From assembly GCA_025464735.1 (NCBI GenBank), contig JAODMX010000192.1, positions 1 to 14,365 on the forward strand: 14,365 nucleotides of DNA, read 5' to 3'. Made by a program: the position numbers and the translations under genes. Below are positions 1-7,399 of this stretch, piece after piece (position 1 is the stretch's first letter; each line of letters begins with the position of its first letter). This DNA is from Frondihabitans sp. Lineage in GTDB: Bacteria; Actinomycetota; Actinomycetes; Actinomycetales; Microbacteriaceae. The notes under the pieces were generated by a model. It searched no databases. It was not told the origin of the DNA and saw nothing but the letters and a program-made list of their open reading frames with translations.

Positions 1-1154
1 GTCACGCCCGCGTACGCCACCGAGCCGCTCGCACGGCGGGCCAGGAGCGTTCGGACGCCGATCACGACGAAGCCGACGATGATCATGCCGATCGCGAGAG
101 CCCACAGTGCTTTCGACTGCGAGCCGAGCGACTGCACGTAGGAGGGGAAGTTGTGGAGCTGATCGTAGGCGCCCGCGATGCCGAGAACGATGGTCGGGAT
201 GACGTAGACAACAAACGAGCGACGAAGGTCGTACTCGCCACGAGGGCGGGACACACCGAGCAGGATGAGCCCGAAAGCCGCAATGAGCGCAGCGACACCG
301 AGGATCCCATCGATCCTGGTCATGCAGGACGCGCCCGCAAACAGGCCGGCTGTGACGAATTCCCGCTGCCGCCCGGTGGCAAGAGCGCTCCAGAACCAGA
401 TCAGCGCACCGATGAAGATCGCGAGGCTCAGGACCTCGGTGTAGGGCGCACGCGAGAAGTAGACCATTGGCATCGAGAGGCCCAGAACCACGGGAGGGAG
501 AAGACCCCAGGCCGCACCGAGTACCCGACGCGCCAACGAGAAGACGCTGATGAGAGCTGCCCCGCCGATGACCGAGTTGACGACGGTGAGACCGTCGATT
601 CCGCCGAGCCAGTAGCCGAGGCCCAGCATGGACGGCAGAGCGTTGCCCCCCTGGAGCTGGACGACCTTGCTCGGCAGATAGTGGAAGCTCCCGAGGTTGG
701 CCGTCGCGTTGGGGATGCCCGCCGCGTCGGCCACTGCCTTCGAGACGTCGATGGTGGAGGTGCCTGTGCGGGCGAGGGCCGCGCCGAGGTTCGAGTAGAT
801 GCCCGGATCACGAGACGCGACGACGAACTCGGTCTCGAAGGGCAGCTGGAGGACGACCCAGACGAGGGCGAGGACGATCGCCACCGCTGCCGCGATCGCA
901 TGGCCGCGGCTCGGCACGACGTCGCTCGGCACGAGTCGCCAGGTGAGGACGATGAACACGATCGCGAGGGGGATGACCGTGTAGGGCTTGTAGATGCTCA
1001 ACTCGGCCATGAGGTAGGCCGCGACGAAAATGCTCAACAGGACCAGCAGGATCCGGTCGGGGAGCTTCGTCAGCACCCGGTACAGCTTCGACGGTGCGGC
1101 TCCATCGACGACGGGCGGGAAAATGCGATCGAATCGCTCGACGATCGCGCTCAT
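1..1154 (-). CDS. GT-C-like polytopic membrane protein, partial (C-terminus beyond left edge)
   Basis: Reading leftward from an ATG at 1154, the frame stays open to position 1, giving 384 residues of a larger protein. The sequence is strongly hydrophobic, with several membrane segments (first at about residues 35-52, then 59-72 and 87-104). It is a paralogue of the protein at 12285-14360: both carry LPDRI near the N-terminus, RDPGIY (here 115-120), LQGG followed by LPS/LPG (168-175), YT/YS-E in a membrane region (239-241) and a TRID/ARID motif (280-283). RDPGIY lies in the first large outward loop, where GT-C enzymes (PMT/ArnT type) place a catalytic acidic residue, so D116 is the candidate. 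Inferred role: transfer of sugar from a polyprenyl-phosphate donor outside the membrane. The ATG overlaps the stop of the GT2 gene by 4 bp (ATGA), which suggests coupled translation and a shared job. By comparison with its paralogue, about 300 residues are missing. The substrate is unknown. Confidence 0.8.
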   Translation of the reverse strand, partial: MSAIVERFDRIFPPVVDGAAPSKLYRVLTKLPDRILLVLLSIFVAAYLMAELSIYKPYTVIPLAIVFIVLTWRLVPSDVVPSRGHAIAAAVAIVLALVWVVLQLPFETEFVVASRDPGIYSNLGAALARTGTSTIDVSKAVADAAGIPNATANLGSFHYLPSKVVQLQGGNALPSMLGLGYWLGGIDGLTVVNSVIGGAALISVFSLARRVLGAAWGLLPPVVLGLSMPMVYFSRAPYTEVLSLAIFIGALIWFWSALATGRQREFVTAGLFAGASCMTRIDGILGVAALIAAFGLILLGVSRPRGEYDLRRSFVVYVIPTIVLGIAGAYDQLHNFPSYVQSLGSQSKALWALAIGMIIVGFVVIGVRTLLARRASGSVAYAGV

Positions 1155-2134
1155 CGACGACCGCTCCGAGGAAGGTTCTCGGAGTCGGTGGAGATGCCGT
1201 ATTGGATCTCCTTGAGCCGCTCGAGAGTCTCTTCCTGAAGGATGCGGTTGGTGCGCAACAGGTCGGCGATGACCGCGAGCGCGAACGACAGGACGCACGC
1301 CACGAGCAGGAAGATCCCCAGGATCAGCGATTGCAGGTGGTTGCCGCCACGGTCGGTGATGAGTTCGAGGATCGCGTAGCGGACGAACGGGATCAGACCG
1401 ACGATCCCGAAGAAGACACCGAGCCAGATAAAGAAGGCGAGCGGCTTGAACATGAAGTAACTGCGGATGATCGCCTTGGCCGACTGGAGCATGTGCTCCC
1501 CCAGCGACCCGAACAACCGCGACTCGCGTGTCTTCGCGTTGGTCGTGATCGGAACGCTGGCGATCTTCATCCGCTTGTTGCCGGCCTGGATGATCGTCTC
1601 CATGCAGTAGCTGAACTGCGTGACGACGTTGAGCTTGATCAGCGCGTCGCGGCTGTAGGCGCGGAAACCGCTCGCCGCATCCGGGAGGTTGGTCTCGGCT
1701 GCAATGTTGACCACCTGGCTGCCGAATTTCTGCATGCGCTTCTTGAACGGCGAGAAGTGCTCGATCAGGTGCGTCTGGCGGTCGCCGATCGCGATGTCGG
1801 CGTCACCCGCGATGACGGGCGCGAGGAGTTCCGGGATCTTCGACTGCGGGTACTGGTTGTCGCCGTCGGTGTTGACGATGATGTCGGCACCCTGGCTGAG
1901 CGCGTAATGCACCCCGTCACGGAACGACCGGGCGAGGCCCTGGTTGCGCACGTGATGGACGAAGTGCGTCACACCGTGCGCCCTCGCGACCTCGACCGTT
2001 CTGTCGGTTGACCCATCGTCGATGACGAGGATGTGGAGTTCGTCGACTCCGGGAATCGATTTGGGGATGCTCTCGAGAACCGACGGGAGTGTCGTCTCCT
2101 CGTTGAGGCATGGCACCTGGACGAAGACCTTCAC
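1151..2134 (-). CDS. GT2 family glycosyltransferase with two C-terminal membrane segments (polyprenyl-phosphate sugar synthase type)
   Basis: This 327-residue protein has a GT-A fold N-terminal domain. PCLNEE is at 8-13, the nucleotide-binding DDGS at 39-42, the metal-binding DGD at 90-92 within TDGDNQYP, and IGDR at 116-119. SGFRAYSRDAL (155-165) and the SRLFGS stretch (205-210) are typical of polyprenyl-phosphate glycosyltransferases of the DPM1/GtrB kind. Two hydrophobic helices follow at about 232-254 and 268-292, then a charged tail, as in GtrB-like enzymes. Expected reaction: nucleotide sugar plus polyprenyl phosphate gives a polyprenyl-phosphate sugar at the inner membrane face. The sugar cannot be read from the sequence. 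The start is GTG, the first possible start in the frame, preceded by an AAAGGGA ribosome site. The gene follows the ABC ATPase by 36 bp and overlaps the GT-C-like gene by 4 bp, so donor synthesis and donor use are probably coupled. Confidence 0.9.
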   Translation of the reverse strand: MKVFVQVPCLNEETTLPSVLESIPKSIPGVDELHILVIDDGSTDRTVEVARAHGVTHFVHHVRNQGLARSFRDGVHYALSQGADIIVNTDGDNQYPQSKIPELLAPVIAGDADIAIGDRQTHLIEHFSPFKKRMQKFGSQVVNIAAETNLPDAASGFRAYSRDALIKLNVVTQFSYCMETIIQAGNKRMKIASVPITTNAKTRESRLFGSLGEHMLQSAKAIIRSYFMFKPLAFFIWLGVFFGIVGLIPFVRYAILELITDRGGNHLQSLILGIFLLVACVLSFALAVIADLLRTNRILQEETLERLKEIQYGISTDSENLPRSGRR

Positions 2135-2170
2135 AAGTCCCTTTCGTTGTGTGGTCGGGAGCGACCCGAA

Positions 2171-2905
2171 TCAGCCGAAGTTGGCACGCAGGGCGGCGAC
2201 CCCGTCGACGGGACCACCGTCGAAGATCACCTGCCCGTGAGAGAGGACGATCGCTCGGTTGCACATCTCTTCGACCGTCGTGAGGTCGTGCGTGACGAGC
2301 ACAATCGTTCGTCCCTCCAGCTGGAACTCCTTGATCTTATCGAGGCATTTCTTCTGAAAGGGCTCATCTCCGACGGCCAGGACCTCATCGACCAGCAGAA
2401 CGTCGGGGTCGACGTGGATGGCGATCGCGAAGGCGAGACGGACATACATGCCCGAGGAGTAGAACTTCACCTGCGTGTCGATGAAGTCACGGATCTCGCT
2501 GAAGTCGACGATCGAGTCGAAATAGCCCTCGATCTGCTTCTGCGACAGGCCCAGGATCGCGCCGTTGAGGAAGACGTTCTCACGCCCGGTGAGGTCAGGG
2601 TGGAAGCCGGCACCGAGCTCGAGCAGCGCGGCCAGCTGCCCGCGGCGTCGGACGGAGCCGTTGGTCGGCTGGATGATGCCGCCGATCACCTTGAGGAGGG
2701 TCGACTTGCCGGATCCGTTGGCCCCGATGAGACCGACCGTGGTGCCCGCCTCGATGTCGAGGTCGACGTCGCGTAGCGCCCAGAAGTCTTCTTTGTGTTT
2801 GCGCGAGCGGCCGAAGTTGACCAGGCGCTCCTTGAGCGACTTCTCTTTGCGAATGATGAACCGCTTGGAGACCTTGTTCATCGTGATGACGGGAACGTTC
2901 GACAT
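2171..2905 (-). CDS. ABC transporter ATP-binding protein, polysaccharide export (Wzt/TagH-like)
   Basis: A 244-residue nucleotide-binding domain. Walker A is GANGSGKST at 61-69, the signature is YSSGMYVRLAFA at 149-160 (the SSGM form is characteristic of polysaccharide and teichoic acid exporters), Walker B is LLVDEVLAVGD at 170-180, and the switch histidine is H206 in LVTHD. It powers export of a lipid-linked glycan through the permease encoded just upstream. The protein ends soon after the core domain, so it lacks the C-terminal carbohydrate-binding domain that some Wzt proteins use to recognise a capped chain end. I chose the ATG at 2905 because it has GGAGA seven bases upstream and lies 2 bp after the permease stop. 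The open frame extends to 3097, but that part lies inside the permease gene and does not resemble this family. Confidence 0.94.
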   Translation of the reverse strand: MSNVPVITMNKVSKRFIIRKEKSLKERLVNFGRSRKHKEDFWALRDVDLDIEAGTTVGLIGANGSGKSTLLKVIGGIIQPTNGSVRRRGQLAALLELGAGFHPDLTGRENVFLNGAILGLSQKQIEGYFDSIVDFSEIRDFIDTQVKFYSSGMYVRLAFAIAIHVDPDVLLVDEVLAVGDEPFQKKCLDKIKEFQLEGRTIVLVTHDLTTVEEMCNRAIVLSHGQVIFDGGPVDGVAALRANFG

Positions 2906-2907
2906 GC

Positions 2908-3870
2908 CTAGATCTCCTGCGCGAAGTTGCCCTGCAGGCGGGCGAAGACCCGCTGTGCCACGTAGACGAGCGCGAGGCCGACCACGAAGAGCACCAGGAG
3001 GCGGAAGTCGAGGTGGGCTGGCCAGTCGACAGGAGGAACGATGTGCGGCTTGCCATTGATGTCGGGGAGCGAATTGGTACGGCTCCCGGCCTCCCACATG
3101 CCCTTCTGGAAGGCGAGGATCGCGTTCGACATCGGGTTAAGCAGATAGACCTGTGCCACCCACGGGTGGTGGACGGCGACGGTCTGGACCTGAGTCCAGG
3201 AGTAGACGATCGGCGAGGCCCAGAAGAAGATCAGCAGGACGACCTCGACAAGGTACTGGATGTCGCGCAGGTAGACGTTGAAGGCCGACAGAAGGAGCGC
3301 CAAGGCAGTGCCGTAGGTGACGACGACGACGATCGCGGCCAGCGCATAGAGCAGGTTCCAGCTCAGCGGGAACTGACCCGTCACGATGATCGCGCCAAAG
3401 AGCACGATCATCTGGATGCCGAAGTTGAACAGCGCCGAACCGATCGATGCCAGCGGGAAGAGCTCCCGGGGCACGTAGACCTTCTTGATCAGCCCGGCAT
3501 TGGACAGGATGCTCATCGTGCTGCTGGCGACGATCTCGTTGTAGAGGCCCCAGATGGTCAAGCCCGAATAGACGAAGACCGCGTACTGAGGGACATTGCG
3601 TGAGGCGCCGAGGAACTGGCCGATCGCCACGTAGTAGATCAGAAGCATGGTCAGCGGCCGGATGAACGACCAGACGAATCCCAAGCTCGAGTCTTTGTAG
3701 CGCGACTTGAGCTCGCGCCGAATGAGCAGGTTGAGCAGGCTCTTGTGGATGATGACGTCGCGGACGCCACCCCAGAAACCGCCGAGAAGCGTCGCGTCGG
3801 GGGCACCCGCCGCCACGAATGGAAGCTTCTCCAATCGGCGGATACGTTCTTGTGCTTCTGTAGTCGTCAC
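2908..3870 (-). CDS. ABC-2 type polysaccharide export permease (Wzm/TagG-like)
   Basis: A 320-residue integral membrane protein of the ABC2_membrane family. A cytoplasmic N-terminus leads into the family motif RRELKSRYKDSSLGFVWSF (51-69), then six hydrophobic segments at roughly 72-88, 97-116, 145-164, 174-196, 206-224 and 290-308. The NVYLRDIQYLVE motif (198-209) and NPMSNAI (245-251) are typical of Wzm/TagG proteins. With the ATPase it should form the channel that moves an undecaprenyl-linked glycan to the outer face of the membrane. The GTG at 3870 is preferred, with GGGAG close upstream; another in-frame GTG would add nine residues. The open frame runs back to 3990, but a promoter -10 at 3958-3963 and the poor match of that stretch to the family argue against the longer form. 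It is the first gene of a likely four-gene operon. Confidence 0.92.
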   Translation of the reverse strand: MTTTEAQERIRRLEKLPFVAAGAPDATLLGGFWGGVRDVIIHKSLLNLLIRRELKSRYKDSSLGFVWSFIRPLTMLLIYYVAIGQFLGASRNVPQYAVFVYSGLTIWGLYNEIVASSTMSILSNAGLIKKVYVPRELFPLASIGSALFNFGIQMIVLFGAIIVTGQFPLSWNLLYALAAIVVVVTYGTALALLLSAFNVYLRDIQYLVEVVLLIFFWASPIVYSWTQVQTVAVHHPWVAQVYLLNPMSNAILAFQKGMWEAGSRTNSLPDINGKPHIVPPVDWPAHLDFRLLVLFVVGLALVYVAQRVFARLQGNFAQEI

Positions 3871-3957
3871 CAGACTCCCAATTCTCGCCCGTGTCACCCG
3901 TGAGAAACTCCCTCGACGATGGTCGTGGAAGGACGGGGCCGGATTCGGGCGCGGTTT

Positions 3958-3966
3958 ATTATGCCA
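3958..3966 (-). promoter_or_regulatory. Extended -10 promoter for the exporter operon
   Basis: On the minus strand the sequence reads TGGCATAAT, which matches the extended -10 form TGnTATAAT in all but one base. It lies in the 153-bp gap between the GT4 stop (4024) and the permease start (3870), predicting a leader of about 80 nt. No convincing -35 box is seen 16-18 bp upstream, which fits an extended -10 promoter. It is an unusually AT-rich patch for this region. Confidence 0.6.
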
Positions 3967-4023
3967 GAGCCGACCGGGGTGCCCGCCCATTCACGGCGAG
4001 CCGCTCCCCGGTGCGACACACTC

Positions 4024-5499
4024 TCAGCCTCGGGTCAGCTCCCACATCGACCGGGCGTAGTCGTCCCAGCTGGGTCGCGTCAGTCGAGCGGTGAGGCCGC
4101 GGAGCTCCTCCACGAGGGCATCGTCGCGCAGCAGGCGGGTGAGAGCCGACGAGATCGCGCGGACGTCGTGCGGGTCGACGACCAGCGCGCCGTTGCCCTC
4201 TCCGAGCTCACGCTGGCTGCCGAAGTCAGCTGTCAGGACGGGTGTCCCGCTGGCCAGCGACTCGGCCACGGGCAGCCCGAAGCCCTCGTTAATGCTGCAG
4301 AAGACCGAGAAGCGCGCGATCGAGTAGAGCGCCCAGACCGTCTCGTCGTCGACGCCTGCGAGAAGTTGGATCGGGCGCCCCTTGGCGCGAAGTGCCGACA
4401 CTAGTTCTTGGAACTCCCGGTCAGCCCAAGCGTTGCCGCCGACCATGACCAGGTGGAAGTCATCGCCGTCGCGCCACCGGAGTTCGGCCGCAGTCACCAG
4501 GTTGAGGTGGTTTTTCCGGGGTTCGTGGCTCCCGATCGCGAGCACCGTCGGGCGGCCGTCGTCGAGCCCGAGTTCGCGGCGCACGCGTGCGACAGCGGCC
4601 TCGTCGACCGTCTCGCTCTGCCACGGCAGAGGGAGCGTCTCGACACGCGGGCCGTCCAGCCCGGCCCCGGCAAGCATCCTTCGCCAACCGCTGTATTCGG
4701 TGGCGGATGCGGGCGAGATGGCCGCAATCGCCTGGAACGAGGCCAGAGCCGCGAGGTACTTCGAAAACGCGCCCGGCATACCCGGACCCGAGGTCTCCGA
4801 CGTGGTCACGGGGATGCAGTCGAATCCGATGGCTGTCGAGCGGCTGCGGCTGAAGCGGGCGATCGTGTGGATGTTCTCGGAGCGGCGCGCCGCCACTGCG
4901 ATCTCTGGCAGGACGAAGGTCGCTTCGAAGGGGATGACCGTCTTGTCGCCGGTCCGCACGATACGGGAACGCGACGCCTCTTCCAGAACGACTCGGGTGA
5001 TCTCGTCGTCCGCGGTGCCGCGAAGCCGCGCACCGCTCGAAACCCACGACACGAGAGTGACGTCGTGATCGCGCGCCCACCGGGTGACGGTCTCGCGAGC
5101 GACACGCTGGATCCCTGTGGTGAAGCGACTGCGACCGGTATCAGTGACGTCGACCACGATTCCCGATACGACGACCACCTCTTCGCGGCGAGTGCCCGCT
5201 CGGTCGAGGGACAACCGGGAATAGGCGGCGAGGAGCGGAGCCTCGAGCCCCACGCGACGCCACTCCCGGGTGAACTCCACGATCTCCCGCGCCTTCGGGA
5301 TGCCGCGCTCGAGACAGGCCAGAAGGAGGTAGGCGGCCGAGGTGTCGGGCGTCTCGAGGGCCGCGGCGATCTCGCGGACCAGGTGGGCGCCCGATGTCCG
5401 ACGCCAGCCGAGTTCGTTGCCGAGAAGCGCCGTGGCAGCGGCACGGAGGGCTCGGTCGTTGCCCTGCTGGGCTACGAAGGGAAGGGTGAGGCTCGGCAT
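4024..5499 (-). CDS. GT4 family glycosyltransferase with N-terminal accessory region
   Basis: This 491-residue protein has a GT-B fold catalytic half of the GT4 family: GSHEPRKNH at 323-331 (sugar-nucleotide binding loop with R328 and K329) and the E-x7-E motif EGFGLPVAES at 405-414 (E405, E413). Upstream is VVDVTDTGR...TTGIQRVARETV (115-138), where TGIQRV is the acceptor-side loop common in these transferases. The first 105 or so residues are mostly helical in character, match no family I know, and may be a partner-binding domain. The enzyme would act in the cytoplasm, adding a sugar to a lipid-linked glycan. The neighbouring Gmd genes make a GDP-sugar plausible as donor, but the sequence does not prove it. 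The ATG overlaps the previous stop by one base (TGATG), so translation is coupled to its paralogue. No transmembrane segment is visible. Confidence 0.9.
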   Translation of the reverse strand: MPSLTLPFVAQQGNDRALRAAATALLGNELGWRRTSGAHLVREIAAALETPDTSAAYLLLACLERGIPKAREIVEFTREWRRVGLEAPLLAAYSRLSLDRAGTRREEVVVVSGIVVDVTDTGRSRFTTGIQRVARETVTRWARDHDVTLVSWVSSGARLRGTADDEITRVVLEEASRSRIVRTGDKTVIPFEATFVLPEIAVAARRSENIHTIARFSRSRSTAIGFDCIPVTTSETSGPGMPGAFSKYLAALASFQAIAAISPASATEYSGWRRMLAGAGLDGPRVETLPLPWQSETVDEAAVARVRRELGLDDGRPTVLAIGSHEPRKNHLNLVTAAELRWRDGDDFHLVMVGGNAWADREFQELVSALRAKGRPIQLLAGVDDETVWALYSIARFSVFCSINEGFGLPVAESLASGTPVLTADFGSQRELGEGNGALVVDPHDVRAISSALTRLLRDDALVEELRGLTARLTRPSWDDYARSMWELTRG

Positions 5500-7076
5500 C
5501 AGGCGTTCACCTTCTTCGTCGCGCGCGACCGTGCAGCAGGCGCCGGTGGTCCGTCGGCGGTCTCGGGGGTGGGAAGGACGGCCACGGTCGCGGCCCAGAG
5601 CTCGTCGGCGTAGGTCTTCCAGGTCTTCTGGGTCTGACCCGCGATCTCGCCGTGCAGCCTCGCGAGGAGGGCATCGTCGGTCAGGAGCCGACGCATGCCG
5701 TCGACGATCTGGTCGTCGTCCCGAGGATCGATCTGGACACAGCCACCCAGTCGAGCGATTTCGTCCAGGCTGCCGAAGTCGCTCGTGAGAGCGGGAGTGC
5801 CGAAGGCGAGAGACTCGGCCACGGGAAGGCCGAAGCCCTCGTGGAGGGAGGGGAACACGGTGAAGCGGGCTCGCGCGAAGAACGACCAGAGGTCTTCATC
5901 GCCGAGCTTGCGGTGCGACTCGACCCGCATTCCGGCCTTCTTGAGACGCGCGACCTTCTGGTCGAAACGATAGGTGGCCTGGCGGCTGCCTCCCCCGACG
6001 AACACGATCTGGAAATCGAGCCCTTCGGCGAAGAGGAGTTCCGCCGCGAAAAGGGCGGCCTCCTGGTTCTTGCGTGGCTCATGGCTGCCGACCGAGAGGA
6101 TGATCGGTGACTCCTTGGGATCCTTCTCGACCGCCTCGACGGCACGCCGCGCGATCTCCGACACCTCGGTTGCGAGCGAGACGGCCGTGACACGCGGGCC
6201 GGTGAGGCCCTGGCTCGGCAGCGCATCGACGAAACCCTGGAACTCGTCAGAGGCCGATTCGCTGATGCCGGCGACGACATCGACGTGTTTCACGACGCTC
6301 AGATAGTGCGCGAACCGCTCGGACTCGGCATCCGGGAGACCGTCGGCACTCACCAACGGGATGGTGTCGTAGCCGATCGCCGCCACCGAGTTCGGCGACG
6401 ACTGCGCGAGACAGGCGAGCTCGGGGCAGACGCCGTCGGTCGGCACCTCGGCCAGGAGGACAGCAGAGTTCCAAGGAACGAGGATGTGAGCGTGCTCGAG
6501 GCTTTCGTTCGAGACGGTCGGATCGACGACCTTTTCGAAGCTCCGATCGTTCCAGTGCAGCACCCGGTCGCGCTGACGATCGGTGAGGTCGAGGTAGGCG
6601 GTGTAGTCGCTTGTCCAGGCCACGAGGCGGTGCGCCTTAGCGGGGTCGTCCTGCCACTCGGGCACGGTGTGCCGCACGACGCGCTGGATGCCCGTGTTGT
6701 GCTCCCACCTGGCACAGAAGTCGACGTCGACGAACACTTCGCCCTGGACGACCTCCATCGTGCGGAGAGCGGAAAAACTCCGTGAACCCGCGGCGATGGT
6801 GCCCTCGAGGGCCTTCAGGAACGCGGTCACCGGCGTCGCGAGGATCAGGCTGCGACGCAACCGCGCGAGGTCGTCCGGTTCGGGGAAGATCCCGGTGATG
6901 CCGATGTGCAGAAGCCAGATCTGGCGAACGTCGTCGGTTTCGCGGACGACCCGGGCAAGAGCGTCGAGGGTATCGACCGTCGACGCCCCGGCGGGCAGGT
7001 CGACGCCGAGGACTCCGGCTACGGTGTCGAGCCGCGCCTTGAGAGCTTCGTGCAGAGCGCGGGTGTCGTCGCGCAC
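5499..7076 (-). CDS. GT4 family glycosyltransferase, paralogue of the downstream gene
   Basis: A 525-residue protein with the same plan as its downstream neighbour: an N-terminal accessory region (about 1-110), NTGIQRVVRHTV (127-138), GYDTIP (235-240), GSHEPRKN (330-337) and EGFGLPVAES (413-422; E413 and E421 are the E-x7-E pair). The shared motifs stand in the same order at nearly the same spacing, so the pair probably arose by tandem duplication and now makes different linkages. The role is cytoplasmic chain extension by inference. The C-terminal 25 residues are Pro/Ala/Lys-rich and probably unstructured. I start it at the GTG at 7076, 2 bp after the stop of the 106-residue gene; the ribosome site there is weak, suggesting translational coupling. 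The open frame continues upstream to 7259, but that stretch overlaps the small gene and looks like shadow sequence. Confidence 0.88.
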   Translation of the reverse strand: MRDDTRALHEALKARLDTVAGVLGVDLPAGASTVDTLDALARVVRETDDVRQIWLLHIGITGIFPEPDDLARLRRSLILATPVTAFLKALEGTIAAGSRSFSALRTMEVVQGEVFVDVDFCARWEHNTGIQRVVRHTVPEWQDDPAKAHRLVAWTSDYTAYLDLTDRQRDRVLHWNDRSFEKVVDPTVSNESLEHAHILVPWNSAVLLAEVPTDGVCPELACLAQSSPNSVAAIGYDTIPLVSADGLPDAESERFAHYLSVVKHVDVVAGISESASDEFQGFVDALPSQGLTGPRVTAVSLATEVSEIARRAVEAVEKDPKESPIILSVGSHEPRKNQEAALFAAELLFAEGLDFQIVFVGGGSRQATYRFDQKVARLKKAGMRVESHRKLGDEDLWSFFARARFTVFPSLHEGFGLPVAESLAFGTPALTSDFGSLDEIARLGGCVQIDPRDDDQIVDGMRRLLTDDALLARLHGEIAGQTQKTWKTYADELWAATVAVLPTPETADGPPAPAARSRATKKVNA

Positions 7077-7078
7077 GC

Positions 7079-7399
7079 TCAGCGGCCCAAGCGCTTGGCT
7101 ACGGCCGTCGCGGCCAGCTGCGAAGCCGGGATCACACCGATCTCGCCCACCTTGCGCTGCAGCAGACGCACCAATCGGAGTGGGCGCGTTACCCGCCACG
7201 AAAGGGTGTTCTCGATCTCGATCACGGCGTCGGTGACGCTCGACGTCACGCGGAGCCAATCGTCGAGGACGGCCTCGCGAAGCTCGGCGAGATCGGCGTC
7301 AGCGGGCTGCGGCACGACCACCTTCGTCTGTGGCGCGCGCTTGCGAGGCGCGGCGCCGGTCTTCGCGGCGGGGGCCTTCTGGGGCTCGGAAGTGGGCAC
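7079..7399 (-). CDS. Small protein with a GT-associated SWR-TRPLR motif, function unknown
   Basis: A 106-residue protein that I cannot assign. Residues 1-35 are rich in Pro, Ala, Lys and Thr and look disordered. Residues 38-75 look like an amphipathic helix rich in Asp, Glu and Leu. The stretch ENTLSWRVTRPLRLVRLL follows, then a basic C-terminus ending KRLGR. A SWR-(L/I/V)-T-x-PLR motif often sits near coiled coils in bacterial surface-polysaccharide glycosyltransferases; this is from memory. Here it is a separate gene 2 bp before a GT4 gene, so it may be a detached accessory domain that binds one of the transferases or the membrane. There is no signal peptide. The GTG at 7399 is chosen because AAGGA lies at a good distance upstream; the frame is open to 7579, but that would overlap the divergent gene. 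It would be the first gene of the leftward operon. Confidence 0.7.
   Translation of the reverse strand: MPTSEPQKAPAAKTGAAPRKRAPQTKVVVPQPADADLAELREAVLDDWLRVTSSVTDAVIEIENTLSWRVTRPLRLVRLLQRKVGEIGVIPASQLAATAVAKRLGR

Noticed and set aside
1094..2011. 305-residue rightward open frame opposite the GT2 gene
   Set aside because: It is rich in Asp, Glu, Arg and Val without any fold-like pattern, a common mirror of GC-rich coding DNA. The opposite strand has clear GT2 motifs.
4408..5613. 401-residue rightward open frame opposite a GT4 gene
   Set aside because: It lies antisense to a gene with intact GT4 motifs and crosses the border between the two GT4 genes. It shows no motif and no ribosome site I trust.
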